Below, in pieces: positions 1-8,860 of a stretch of DNA of 64,000 bases. The notes beneath the pieces were generated by a model. That model saw nothing but the letters and a program-made list of their open reading frames with translations, was not told the origin of the DNA and did no database searches. The stretch spans positions 372,001-436,000 of the forward strand of contig NZ_WOSY01000001.1 in NCBI RefSeq assembly GCF_011516755.1, given 5' to 3'. This DNA comes from Acetobacter conturbans (GTDB lineage Bacteria > Pseudomonadota > Alphaproteobacteria > Acetobacterales > Acetobacteraceae). The position numbers were made by a program, and so were the translations under genes. Every line of letters starts with the position of its first letter. Position 1 is the first letter of the stretch.

Positions 1-259
1 GTTCCATCAGTTCGGCTCGCATGTGCTCGACACGTCCGAGGAGGGCGCGCTCAGTGTCAGCCAGACGGCTGCGCTGCTGCTCCCCTTCCCGTTCCACCAG
101 CACATAAAGCTGCGCAAGCAGATCCGAGTCCCCTCCGGCCCGTGCCGGACCACGCCGACGCAGCAGAAGAAAGAGCAGCAAAACGACAATCATGCAGGCC
201 AGCAACAAAATTCCGGTCAGCAGGCCGTATTCGGAGGGACCGGACGATACTGGAGACAT
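1..259 (-). CDS. rmuC: DNA recombination protein RmuC, N-terminal part (partial)
   Basis: An open frame on the minus strand starts at the ATG complementary to 257-259 and leaves the window at base 1. About 86 residues are visible. A single hydrophobic segment (residues about 14-36, Leu/Val/Ile rich) is followed by a basic stop-transfer stretch (LRRRG) and then a charged, heptad-like region (LVEREGEQQRSRLADTERAL). One N-terminal membrane anchor followed by a coiled coil is the standard start of RmuC proteins, which limit DNA rearrangements and carry a nuclease-like domain further on. That domain lies outside the window, so the name rests on architecture only; another anchored coiled-coil protein is possible. 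It is divergent from the transporter at 439. Confidence 0.55.
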   Translation of the reverse strand, partial: MSPVSSGPSEYGLLTGILLLACMIVVLLLFLLLRRRGPARAGGDSDLLAQLYVLVEREGEQQRSRLADTERALLGRVEHMRAELME

Positions 260-438
260 GGGGCACTTTCAGAAGACTCTGTCTGCCTTGCTCTATCAAA
301 TAAGAACAAAACAGGAAAGTTTAACGGATTTGGCGAGAAACGTTCCGCCTGTTATCGCTTTCTTCTGACGGGCGTCCGTCTATGGGCGGACAGTAAACAA
401 CAACAATATTCTCCCCGCATCGTTCAAGGCATACGATA

Positions 439-1800
439 ATGACCGATACGTCTTCCTCATCGCCTCGCCGTCCGCTCTGGAAAAGCCTGTATGTTCAGGT
501 GCTTGTCGCGGTGACGGGCGGCGTCCTCCTCGGTTATTTCGATCCCGGACTGGGCGCCGCCATGCGCCCGCTGGGCGACGGTTTCATCAAGCTGGTGAAG
601 ATGGTCATCGCCCCCGTCATTTTCCTGACGGTTTCAACCGGCATTGCTGGAATGGGCAATCTCGGAAAAGCGGGCCGTATCGGCGCGAAGGCGATGGGCT
701 ATTTCCTGTTCTTCTCCACTCTCGCGCTCGCGGTGGGCATGGTCATTGCCAATGTCGTGCAGCCGGGCGCCGGAATGCATGTGGATGTGCATTCGCTCGA
801 TGCCGCCAGCGTGGTGGGCTACGTGGAAAAGGCGAAGGAGCACTCCTTTTCCGACTTCCTGCTTCAGATCATCCCGACCACGACGGCGAGCGCCTTCACC
901 TCCGGCGAGATCCTGCAGGTTCTGTTCGTAGCGATCGTGTTCGGGATCAGCCTTTCCCAGATGGGGCCGCGGGGCGAACCGGTGCTGAAACTGTTCCGGC
1001 AACTGACCGAACTGGTGTTCGGCGTTGTGCGTATCGTGATGCTGGCTGCTCCCATCGGCGCGTTTGGCGCAATGGCGTTCACCATCGGCAGGTTCGGGAT
1101 CGGCTCGGTCATCAGCCTGATCTGGCTCGTGGCGACTTTCTACTTCACGTCTGCCCTGTTCATCCTTCTGGTGCTCGGCCTTGTCGCGCGGGTGTGCGGA
1201 TTCTCGATTATTCGTCTGCTTCGTTATCTGCGCGAGGAACTGCTCATCGTTCTGGGCACCAGTTCGTCTGAGTCCGCGCTGCCTACCCTCATGGCCAAGC
1301 TGGAAGCCGCCGGATGCGACCGACCGATTGTCGGTCTTGTCGTTCCGATGGGCTATTCCTTCAACCTTGATGGTACCAACATCTACATGACGATCGCCGC
1401 ATTGTTTGTGGCGCAGGCGACGGACGTGCATCTGGGCTTCGGTGAGCAACTGGCGCTGCTGCTGGTAGCGATGGTGAGTTCGAAAGGCGCTGCTGGCGTG
1501 ACGGGTGCGGGGTTCGTGACACTGGCGGCGACATTATCCGTCGTGCCGTCAATTCCAGTGGCGGGCATGGCGCTGATACTGGGCGTCGACAAGTTCATGT
1601 CAGAATGCCGGTCGCTCACGAACATCATCGGCAATGCGGTGGCGACGATCGTGGTGGCCCGCTGGGAAGGGGCTCTGGACAAGAGCAAGCTGGATGACGC
1701 GCTGGCAGGGCGTCTGCCGCCACTGGAGCTCCAGACCACTCCCATGGAACTGCCCGAAAATGAGGCGATCCCGGACGAATTCGGACATGGCTTTCACTGA
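439..1800 (+). CDS. dctA: Dicarboxylate/amino acid:cation symporter (DAACS family, DctA-like)
   Basis: A 453-residue inner-membrane carrier of the glutamate/C4-dicarboxylate:cation symporter family, close to the usual DctA length. Family landmarks are in order: the serine-rich re-entrant loop [10 protein letters not shown] (273-282), NLDGT in TM7 (309-313), the second re-entrant loop [10 protein letters not shown] (347-356) and the TM8 signature [16 protein letters not shown] (384-399). These residues form the substrate and cation site in known members. The likely substrates are succinate, fumarate or malate, but aspartate/glutamate carriers share these motifs. An AAGG lies about 9 bases before the ATG. 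No two-component dctBD partner is adjacent. A 12-bp stem-loop follows the stop codon. Confidence 0.9.
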   Translation: MTDTSSSSPRRPLWKSLYVQVLVAVTGGVLLGYFDPGLGAAMRPLGDGFIKLVKMVIAPVIFLTVSTGIAGMGNLGKAGRIGAKAMGYFLFFSTLALAVGMVIANVVQPGAGMHVDVHSLDAASVVGYVEKAKEHSFSDFLLQIIPTTTASAFTSGEILQVLFVAIVFGISLSQMGPRGEPVLKLFRQLTELVFGVVRIVMLAAPIGAFGAMAFTIGRFGIGSVISLIWLVATFYFTSALFILLVLGLVARVCGFSIIRLLRYLREELLIVLGTSSSESALPTLMAKLEAAGCDRPIVGLVVPMGYSFNLDGTNIYMTIAALFVAQATDVHLGFGEQLALLLVAMVSSKGAAGVTGAGFVTLAATLSVVPSIPVAGMALILGVDKFMSECRSLTNIIGNAVATIVVARWEGALDKSKLDDALAGRLPPLELQTTPMELPENEAIPDEFGHGFH

Positions 1801-1808
1801 CGGCTTTT

Positions 1809-1847
1809 GTCAAACTCTTGCGGATTTTTCTCTCTCAAGAGTTTGAC
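1809..1847. other. 12-bp perfect stem-loop downstream of dctA-like gene
   Basis: The left arm GTCAAACTCTTG (1809-1820) is exactly complementary to the right arm CAAGAGTTTGAC (1836-1847), with a 15-base loop. It starts 8 bases after the dctA stop. There is no T tract on either strand, so it is not a classical intrinsic terminator; it may protect the mRNA 3' end or bind a protein. The rest of the gap up to 2150 holds a short inverted repeat TAACT-AACC-AGTTA (1888-1901) that could be an operator, and otherwise nothing I recognise. Confidence 0.6.
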
Positions 1848-2150
1848 CAGAAAAAAATACCCGCATGTTACTGAGTCGCCGAATAAGTAACTAACCAGTT
1901 AAATATAAACTGCCCTCCAAGGCGGCGGGTTTTCTACTGATATTCTATAGAAACTGGCGAATTTCTTTCCCTCCGGCCCGTTTCGCGTTTGCGGCTCTGT
2001 CTGCATTGCCCGTGGCAAATCCGTCACATCGTTCTACTTCCAGATATCCACACGTTTTCTCGATGTGACGAAACATAAATATGCGTGCAGCGTATATATT
2101 GTCTGACATGCGTGTAGCGCATGATTCCGGTGACGTTAGGCAATAAAAAA

Positions 2151-3923
2151 ATGAAAAACAAAAACTTCGCCACAAACGCCGCTTATCTTTCGGGAAAGAG
2201 AACACGACCGCTTGTGAGCCTGATGGCCCTGTCGTCGGTGGCCGCTGTCGCGCCCTGTACTTTCATGGCACTCGCCCGCGCGGAGACCGCTCCGAACGCG
2301 AGCATAAACCAGCATTCGCAAATTCCTCAGGAGTATCGCCCGTCAGCGGCTTCCACACCCGCCCCAGTCAAACCAGCGGGCTTCTGGGACAAGGCCCGGC
2401 TGTTGCCCTCACTCCAGTCACGCCCTGAAAACTACGCCCAGCCGCAAACGCTCAATCTGCCACTCAACGAGCCCGCCGCACTGGTGCATCAGGGCCCATG
2501 GGGCATCTTCAATTCGAACGCGGGAGCCGCGTCGGGCTGGGGCACCGTGGGGTATTATGCGGTGGAACGCTGGGCGGAAGACTGGTCCAATCTGCGTGAC
2601 AAGAAAAACCGCATCGACATCATGGATCCCCTCAAATACATCCCCCTGAACGACAGTGGTTCCATTTACCTGACGTTCAGTGGCAACTTCCGGCAGCATA
2701 ATTTCTACGACCAGCGCGCTGGTTTCGGGCAGACGAAGAAAGACCCTGCCTACCGCCAGAACATGCGCTGGAATCTGGGTGCCGATCTTCATCTGGGCGA
2801 ACATGTCCGCCTTTATGGTGAACTGATGAGCGGTCAGGCGGGGGGAATCAACTATTACGGGTATAACAACGGTCGCTGGCGCAGCAACCTCGATGCACAG
2901 CAGGCGTTTGTCGAAATAAAAGGCCATCTTCTCAACGCCAAGATGGGCGTCATGATCGGTCGTATGGCCTTCCTTGATGCGCCTCCGTATTTCACGGCAG
3001 GCTCCGTATATCCGACCATTCCCTATTCCTGGAACGGTGTGCGGGCTTACTCTTTCTGGAAAAATTTCCGGGTGGATGTATTTGACCTGACGCTGACCAA
3101 CTGGCCGCTGGAAAACGTACCGTTCCACGATCAGGTGGGCTACAAGACGCGGCTCTTCGGTGCCTACACGTCCTATGCTGTGCCATCCTTCACGTTCCTG
3201 GGAAAGAAAAGCCAGATCTTCGTCGATACTTACTATCTTGGCTTTCTTCTTGCCTCGGCGCAGATCGCGAAGCAAACCGGCTCGATCAGTGGCTCCACGC
3301 ACCGTGACACACCCGGCATGCGCGTGTGGGGCAATGCCGGACCCATCGAATTCTCGGCAGGCGGTTCATGGCAGGGAGGATATTTCAACGCGGCCGATCA
3401 TGGTCCGTCGCGACCGGTTAGCGCCTATTCGTTCAATGCACAGCTATCCTGGCGTTTCGCGAAATGGTGGGGGCGTCCCGCCATCGGCATTCAGGCCGAC
3501 GACGTTTCAGGCGGCAACTACAACAAGAGCCAGACAAGTTCATGGGGCAGCTACATGTCCCCCTTCGTGCCCTCGGCCTACTATCTCGACATGAGCACCT
3601 ATCTGGGTAACCAGAACCTGATCGATGTCGGCCCGATCCTGACGATGGCTCCCACATCCAATACGACCCTGCTGATGAAAGTGCCGGTCGTGTGGCGCAA
3701 CAGCACGAACGATGCGATTTATTCCAACCCGACAGCTCCCTACGGGCTGCGCCCCCACGGTGGCTATACAGCAACGCTTCCCCAGGCCAGCTTCGCCTGG
3801 CGCGCCACCCGCCACATCACCCTGAGTATCGACGGAGAATATATCTTCGCAGGCAAAGCACTGATCAGCGCAGGCGCATCTTCCGGTGCTTATGTGCAGA
3901 GCAACCTTGATCTTACTTTCTGA
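2151..3923 (+). CDS. Outer-membrane beta-barrel protein, alginate-export-domain type
   Basis: About 590 residues from the ATG at 2151. That start gives a long basic N-region (KNKNF...GKRTRP) and a hydrophobic stretch ending in ALARA, a plausible signal peptidase I site. An in-frame ATG at 2121 would add ten residues and has no better ribosome site. After a Pro/Ala-rich linker the protein has repeated alternating strands rich in Tyr, Trp and Gly (for example GNFRQHNFYD, GADLHLGEHVRLYGEL, LSWRFAKWW) and ends in Phe (NLDLTF), the usual C-terminal signature of outer-membrane barrels. The pattern fits the alginate_exp family; the real substrate is unknown and could be a sugar acid or organic acid. 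It lies between two organic-acid transporters, which suggests a role in uptake. An intrinsic terminator follows. Confidence 0.72.
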   Translation: MKNKNFATNAAYLSGKRTRPLVSLMALSSVAAVAPCTFMALARAETAPNASINQHSQIPQEYRPSAASTPAPVKPAGFWDKARLLPSLQSRPENYAQPQTLNLPLNEPAALVHQGPWGIFNSNAGAASGWGTVGYYAVERWAEDWSNLRDKKNRIDIMDPLKYIPLNDSGSIYLTFSGNFRQHNFYDQRAGFGQTKKDPAYRQNMRWNLGADLHLGEHVRLYGELMSGQAGGINYYGYNNGRWRSNLDAQQAFVEIKGHLLNAKMGVMIGRMAFLDAPPYFTAGSVYPTIPYSWNGVRAYSFWKNFRVDVFDLTLTNWPLENVPFHDQVGYKTRLFGAYTSYAVPSFTFLGKKSQIFVDTYYLGFLLASAQIAKQTGSISGSTHRDTPGMRVWGNAGPIEFSAGGSWQGGYFNAADHGPSRPVSAYSFNAQLSWRFAKWWGRPAIGIQADDVSGGNYNKSQTSSWGSYMSPFVPSAYYLDMSTYLGNQNLIDVGPILTMAPTSNTTLLMKVPVVWRNSTNDAIYSNPTAPYGLRPHGGYTATLPQASFAWRATRHITLSIDGEYIFAGKALISAGASSGAYVQSNLDLTF

Positions 3924-3934
3924 ACGTGTTTTCG

Positions 3935-3962
3935 AAACGCGAGGTCGATAACCTCGCGTTTT
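3935..3962 (+). terminator. Intrinsic terminator after the outer-membrane protein gene
   Basis: Perfect 11-bp stem AAACGCGAGGT / ACCTCGCGTTT with a 5-base loop, ending in TTTT, 12 bases after the stop codon. It separates this gene from the MFS transporter that starts at 4000. Confidence 0.8.
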
Positions 3963-3999
3963 CCACCGGCCTCTCAGTTTCGGAACGGTATCATTCTTC

Positions 4000-5292
4000 A
4001 TGACGACATCACGTGCCGACCAGATGACAAACCTTCAAAGACTGGTCGGCATCTTTTCCGGATCAGCTGGCAACCTGCTCGAATATTTCGACTGGTATGT
4101 CTATTCCGCCTTCGCCCTCTATTTCGCGCACGCCTTCTTTCCCGGCCAGAACCATACGGCGGAGCTTCTGAACACCGCCGCTGTCTTCGCCGTGGGTTTC
4201 CTCATGCGCCCGGTCGGCGGCTGGCTGATGGGCGTGGTCGCCGATCGCTACGGACGCAAGCGGGGACTGACGCTTTCCGTCGCCGCCATGTGCGCAGGCT
4301 CCCTCGCCATCGCGCTGTGCCCCACATATGCCCGGATCGGTCTTGCCGCTCCCGTCATTCTGGTGCTGGCGCGTCTGGTGCAGGGCCTCAGCCTTGGTGG
4401 GGAATACGGCGCCTCCGCGACCTATATCGCTGAAGTATCACGCCCGGAAACACGCGGGTTCTGGTCGGGCTTTCTCTATGTGACGCTCATCATGGGGCAA
4501 CTCGGCGCAATGGCCGTGCTGCTGCTCATGCAATATGTCTTTCTCACGCCGGAACAGATCAACGACTGGGGATGGCGTATCCCGTTCTTCCTCGGCGCGG
4601 CCGGTGCCCTGCTGATCTTCTGGCTCCGGCGCAACATGCATGAGAGCACCGCCTTCCAAACTGTCGACAAGAAGCGCGAAACCGGCGGCCTGCGGGTTTT
4701 GTTGCGCTACAGGCGAGCGGTCCTGACGGTAGTAGGACTCACGCTGGGCGGCACGGTCGTTTTCTATACCTATACGATCTACATGCAGAAATTCCTCGCC
4801 AACTCACTGGGGTTTGGCAAGGAACAGGCGACGCTGATTTCCTCCGCCTCCCTTGTGGTTTTCGCCCTCGTGCAACCGCTTTTCGGGGCGCTCTCCGACC
4901 GTGTGGGGCGCAAGCCGCTGCTGGTGACCTTCGGCGTCCTCGGCACGCTGGGAACGGTGCCTCTCATGAGTCTGCTGGCCAGCGCCCGTTCGGGCTTCGT
5001 CGCTTTTGCGCTCATCTCGCTCGCACTCCTGATCGCCTCCGGCTACACGTCCATCAACGCCATTGTGAAGGCTGAGCTTTTCCCGACACGTATCCGGGCG
5101 CTGGGTGTCGCTTTTCCCTATGCGGTGACGGTATCGCTGTTCGGCGGCACGGCGGAATACATCGCCCTGTGGTGCAAGCAGGCGGGCCACGAGGGATGGT
5201 TCGCATGGTATGTTTCCGCATGCGCCTGCTGCACCCTGATCACGGCGCTGACCCTCCCTTCCGGTGACACAAGGCTGTCCGGAGAGAGCTAG
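4000..5292 (+). CDS. MFS transporter, metabolite:H+ symporter family (KgtP-like)
   Basis: A 430-residue, 12-helix major facilitator. It has the MHS family features: LEYFDWYVYS in TM1 (27-36), the MFS loop motif with DRYGRKRG (82-89), RLVQGLSLGGEYG (125-137), and the repeated loop motif SDRVGRKPLL in the second half. Relatives carry alpha-ketoglutarate, citrate, shikimate or proline with protons; the motifs do not settle the substrate. It starts 38 bases after the terminator of the upstream gene and is probably its own unit. A second in-frame ATG at 4024 is possible, but GGAACGG upstream supports the first. Confidence 0.85.
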   Translation: MTTSRADQMTNLQRLVGIFSGSAGNLLEYFDWYVYSAFALYFAHAFFPGQNHTAELLNTAAVFAVGFLMRPVGGWLMGVVADRYGRKRGLTLSVAAMCAGSLAIALCPTYARIGLAAPVILVLARLVQGLSLGGEYGASATYIAEVSRPETRGFWSGFLYVTLIMGQLGAMAVLLLMQYVFLTPEQINDWGWRIPFFLGAAGALLIFWLRRNMHESTAFQTVDKKRETGGLRVLLRYRRAVLTVVGLTLGGTVVFYTYTIYMQKFLANSLGFGKEQATLISSASLVVFALVQPLFGALSDRVGRKPLLVTFGVLGTLGTVPLMSLLASARSGFVAFALISLALLIASGYTSINAIVKAELFPTRIRALGVAFPYAVTVSLFGGTAEYIALWCKQAGHEGWFAWYVSACACCTLITALTLPSGDTRLSGES

Positions 5293-5367
5293 ACGCGTTC
5301 GGCATTGGCTTGACCGTGCGATTGCGTCATGGTGCGGGCCACTTTCCTCGTTTGCAGGAGCCGCCTC

Positions 5368-5976
5368 GTGAAGAAACACGCCCACATCGCCCTTGAATCG
5401 CTACTGTCCCGCGCCTCCACCGATGCGCTGGCCGAGCCGGCTCCCAAGGGCGACGAACTGGAAACGATCCTGTCCGCCGTGATGCGGGCCCCCGATCACG
5501 GTAAACTCCGCCCCTGGCGTCTGCTGGTCGTGCAAGGTGACGCCCGCGTGAAGCTGGCCGAAAAGATCGTCGCCAGCATGAAGCGGCTCGATCCGGAACC
5601 CGATCAGAAGAAGATGGACAAGCGTTACAAACGCTTTTCCACCATGCCGATGACCATCGTGCTTGGCATGCATCTGCGTCCCGATGACAAGAAGATTCCC
5701 CTGATCGAGCAGGAACTTGCCGTTGGCGCGGCGGGCATGAACCTGCTGAACGCGCTGCATGCCGCAGGCTATGGCGCGGTCTGGGTGTCGGGGGAGGTGA
5801 CCTACGATCCCGTGCTGGCAGCCGAACTCGGCTTCCTGGCTCCCCATGCGCTCGCCGGTTTCTTTTTCGTGGGCACGCCCGAAAAGGAGGATCGTGAACC
5901 GAAGCGCCGTTCGGTCATGCCCTATGTCGTTGACTGGACCGGCGGCCCTGTTTCTTTCGAAGCCGACAAGGACTAA
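5368..5976 (+). CDS. Nitroreductase family protein (YdjA-like)
   Basis: I chose the GTG at 5368 because AGGAG sits 7 bases upstream, giving 202 residues; an upstream ATG at 5329 has no such site. The protein is a small single-domain FMN-dependent nitroreductase. The visible features are the N-terminal LLSRAS, the APDHGKLRPWRLLVV segment (the FMN-binding SxxxxxPW-like region of this subfamily), and the AVGAAGMNLLNALHAAGYGAVWVSG helix-strand typical of YdjA-type members. These enzymes reduce nitro compounds or quinones with NAD(P)H; the physiological substrate is unknown. The UbiH-family gene starts 11 bases after its stop, so the two are probably cotranscribed. Confidence 0.85.
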   Translation: MKKHAHIALESLLSRASTDALAEPAPKGDELETILSAVMRAPDHGKLRPWRLLVVQGDARVKLAEKIVASMKRLDPEPDQKKMDKRYKRFSTMPMTIVLGMHLRPDDKKIPLIEQELAVGAAGMNLLNALHAAGYGAVWVSGEVTYDPVLAAELGFLAPHALAGFFFVGTPEKEDREPKRRSVMPYVVDWTGGPVSFEADKD

Positions 5977-5987
5977 GGACTGGCGCC

Positions 5988-7205
5988 ATGAGCACCGTTC
6001 CCGATCATGATGTAACGATTGCAGGTGGCGGCCCCGTCGGGCTGGCTGCGGCTCTGGCGCTGCAGGAGGCGGGCCTTTCGGTCGCCGTTCTGGAACGCGC
6101 ACCGGCGTCCGTCTGGTCCGAACCGCCTTTCGACGGTCGGGAAATCGCGCTCACCTATCATGCCCGGATGCTGCTTGAACGGCTGGGCGCGTGGAAACAC
6201 ATCCCCGAAAGCGTGATCTGTCCTCTTAGGGAAGCGCGGATCGAGACAGGCCAGCACAATCATCCCCTGATCTTCGAAGCGGATCGTCCTGCCGGCGCAG
6301 AAAATGCGCCGCTTGGCTGGCTGGTATCCAACAACATGATTCGTCGCGGGCTCTATGCCGAGGCTTCGGAAAAGACCGGCATCAGGCTGATCCCCGAGGC
6401 TGTTGTCGACACTGTCCGGCAGGATGGGGACACTGCGGTCGTTCACTATAATGGTGGCGAGCGGGCACGGACCCGACTGGTGATCGGTGCAGACGGACGA
6501 TTCTCACCCACGCGCCGCCGGGCTGGTATTGGCGCCGTCATTCACGATTTCGAACGTGTAATGATGGTCTGCCGCATGGCGCATGACCTGCCCCATCACA
6601 ATGTTGCCCTCCAGTGGTTCGGTGAAGGGCAGACGGTCGCGTTGCTGCCTGTCAACGGCCACGCTTCCTCTCTGGTCCTCACGCTGCCCGCTGAAGAAAT
6701 TCAGCGGTTGATGCACGCTGAGCAGGGCGCGTTCAATACCGAGATCATGCAGCGTGTCGGCAACCGGCTCGGGGCGATGCGGCTGGTCAGTTCGCGTCAC
6801 GCCTATCCGCTGAAATGCGTTTATGCCCACCGGTTCGCAGCAAGACGCCTGGCGCTTCTGGGCGACGCCGCCGTGGGCATGCATCCGATCACGGCACACG
6901 GCTTCAATCTTGGCCTGCGTGGTGCGGAGACGCTCGCGAGCGAGGTGAACGCTGCCTTCGAGCGGGGACAGGATATCGGTTCGGGGGACGTTCTGCGTCG
7001 GTTCGAGCGACGGCACAGAGCGGCGACCATGCCTTTATTCGCCGCCACGAATGGCATCGCAACACTCTACACACGGGACGCCGGGCCCTTCCGGCTGCTG
7101 AGGCGTGTTGGCCTGCGTGTCGCGGATGCCCTGCCGCCTTTCAAGGCCGCAGTCACCGCTATGCTGATGGATCGCCCTCCCGTGATGGATGGCGGCCGCC
7201 GCTAA
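5988..7205 (+). CDS. UbiH/UbiF/Coq6-family FAD-dependent monooxygenase (ubiquinone ring hydroxylase)
   Basis: 405 residues with the three flavoprotein hydroxylase signatures: the Rossmann GGGPVG at 13-18 with an acidic residue ending strand 2 (AVLER), the DG motif GADGRF at 167-172, and LGDAAVGMHP (291-300), which contacts the FAD ribityl chain and ends in the family His-Pro. Such enzymes add oxygen to the ubiquinone ring at C1, C5 or C6. Alphaproteobacteria use UbiL, UbiM or UbiH-type members with different positional specificity, and the sequence alone does not say which this is; UbiM is a reasonable guess. It follows the nitroreductase by 11 bases. Confidence 0.85.
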   Translation: MSTVPDHDVTIAGGGPVGLAAALALQEAGLSVAVLERAPASVWSEPPFDGREIALTYHARMLLERLGAWKHIPESVICPLREARIETGQHNHPLIFEADRPAGAENAPLGWLVSNNMIRRGLYAEASEKTGIRLIPEAVVDTVRQDGDTAVVHYNGGERARTRLVIGADGRFSPTRRRAGIGAVIHDFERVMMVCRMAHDLPHHNVALQWFGEGQTVALLPVNGHASSLVLTLPAEEIQRLMHAEQGAFNTEIMQRVGNRLGAMRLVSSRHAYPLKCVYAHRFAARRLALLGDAAVGMHPITAHGFNLGLRGAETLASEVNAAFERGQDIGSGDVLRRFERRHRAATMPLFAATNGIATLYTRDAGPFRLLRRVGLRVADALPPFKAAVTAMLMDRPPVMDGGRR

Positions 7206-7304
7206 AAGCGGAGAAACAGCAAACGGACCACCCGACTCTTCCGGGAGAAACGGTTTATCAATTTTTGCCCGGCAGTGTGTCTCTTCAAAGGAGAGTGCTG
7301 CCGG

Positions 7305-8045
7305 ATGGACAACCCGACCTATATCGCGCTGTCACGCATGGATGCCCAGCAACGCGCCATGAGCGTGCTGGCGAACAATCTCGCCAATACTTCCACCGTC
7401 GGCTTCAAGGCCGGTCATCTGCAGTTCGCTGATTATCTCGCGCAGGTGAAAGGTGAAAGTGGCGCTTCCGGCACCGACACGGAAGCCTATGTGCAGGACC
7501 GCGCAACATACAGTGATTTCACGCAGGGCGCGCTCCAGCAGACGGGGAATGCGCTCGACATCGCCATCACGGGTGAAGGCTTCTTCTCCGTCATGACTCG
7601 TGACGGCGTTCGCCTGACACGCAATGGGCGCTTCCAGCGTCTTTCGGACGGACAAGTGACGGACGCTGCTGGCAATGCACTTCTCGACCGTACCGGGCAG
7701 CCCGTCACGTTGCGTCCCGAAGACCGGACGATCAGCCTCGCCTCCGACGGCACACTCTCCACTGAAAACGGCGTCGCTGCCGAAATCGGCCTTGTCCGTG
7801 TGCAGAACAATTACGATCTGCACGCTGAAGGCAACGAACTCTTTCGTGCCACCACGCCGACCACGCAGATGGACACGAAGGAACTCCGGCAAGGCATGCT
7901 GGAAGGCAGCAACGTCAATTCCATGACGGAAATGACAAATCTCGTTCAGTTGCAACGGGATTTCCAGATTACTGCCAATCTTATCGAAAGCGAGGCGACC
8001 CGTCGCCAGAACGCCGTCGACAAGATTACGCAGACCCAATCCTGA
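7305..8045 (+). CDS. flgF: Flagellar basal-body rod protein FlgF
   Basis: 246 residues from the ATG at 7305, with AAAGGAGAG about 12 bases upstream. The N-terminus has the rod-protein signature NNLANTSTVGFKAGH (about 24-38). The C-terminus carries the conserved rod/hook helix (GMLEGSNVNSMTEMTNLVQLQRDFQ), as in FlgG, FlgE and FlgC. FlgF forms part of the proximal rod in the periplasm and is exported by the flagellar type III system, consistent with the absence of a signal peptide. First gene of flgF-flgG-flgA-flgH. Confidence 0.95.
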   Translation: MDNPTYIALSRMDAQQRAMSVLANNLANTSTVGFKAGHLQFADYLAQVKGESGASGTDTEAYVQDRATYSDFTQGALQQTGNALDIAITGEGFFSVMTRDGVRLTRNGRFQRLSDGQVTDAAGNALLDRTGQPVTLRPEDRTISLASDGTLSTENGVAAEIGLVRVQNNYDLHAEGNELFRATTPTTQMDTKELRQGMLEGSNVNSMTEMTNLVQLQRDFQITANLIESEATRRQNAVDKITQTQS

Positions 8046-8071
8046 TCTGACACAGACGAAAGCTTACCGAC

Positions 8072-8860
8072 ATGATGCGTTCTCTCGACATCGCCGGCAC
8101 CGGCATGCAGGCCCAGCAGACGAATGTGGAGGTCATCGCCAACAACATCGCCAACATGACCACGACGGGCTTCAAACGTCGCCGACCCGAATTTCAGGAC
8201 CTGATCTATCAGGATCTGCGTCGAGTCGGAACGATGAGCTCCGATAGCGGCACGCTCGTTCCGGCAGGCGCTCAGGTGGGACTCGGCGTACGCACGGCGG
8301 GCATCTACCGCATCAACGATCAGGGAACGTTGGAGCAGACGAGCAACAGTCTTGATCTCGCGATCGAAGGCAGCGGCTATTTTCAGGTCACGCTGCCATC
8401 CGGTGAGTATGCCTATACCCGTGACGGCACGTTCTCTCTCTCCGACACGGGTATGATGGTCACCGCCGATGGTTATCCGGTGAGCCCCGGCATCACCATT
8501 CCCAACAATGCGGAAAGCATCACCGTCGACCAGACGGGTCAGGTGCAGGTGACGGTCTCCGGCCAGACGCAATCCACCGTTGTGGGTCAGCTCCAGATGG
8601 CGACCTTTCAGAACGAGAACGGTCTCGCCGCAATGGGTCAGAACCTGTTCACCGAAACGCAGTCGTCGGGCAACGCCATCACCGGCACCGGCCAGAGCGT
8701 GGGTTTCGGCAGTGTTCGGCAGGGGTACGTGGAAGAATCGAACGTCAACGTGGTGACGGAAATCACCGATCTGATCACGGCCCAGCGTGCTTACGAAATG
8801 AACAGCAAGGTCATCACCGCGTCGGATGACATGCTGCAGACATTGTCCGCGTTGAAATGA
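8072..8860 (+). CDS. flgG: Flagellar basal-body rod protein FlgG (distal rod)
   Basis: 262 residues, normal length for FlgG. The N-terminus is MMRSLDIAGTGMQAQQTNV followed by NNIANMTTTGFKRRRPEF, and QDLIYQDLRRVG follows, which is FlgG-specific. The C-terminus is GYVEESNVNVVTEITDLI then AQRAYEMNSKVI, the classical rod helix. It polymerises into the distal rod. It starts 26 bases after flgF, and its stop overlaps the flgA start as ATGA. Confidence 0.97.
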   Translation: MMRSLDIAGTGMQAQQTNVEVIANNIANMTTTGFKRRRPEFQDLIYQDLRRVGTMSSDSGTLVPAGAQVGLGVRTAGIYRINDQGTLEQTSNSLDLAIEGSGYFQVTLPSGEYAYTRDGTFSLSDTGMMVTADGYPVSPGITIPNNAESITVDQTGQVQVTVSGQTQSTVVGQLQMATFQNENGLAAMGQNLFTETQSSGNAITGTGQSVGFGSVRQGYVEESNVNVVTEITDLITAQRAYEMNSKVITASDDMLQTLSALK

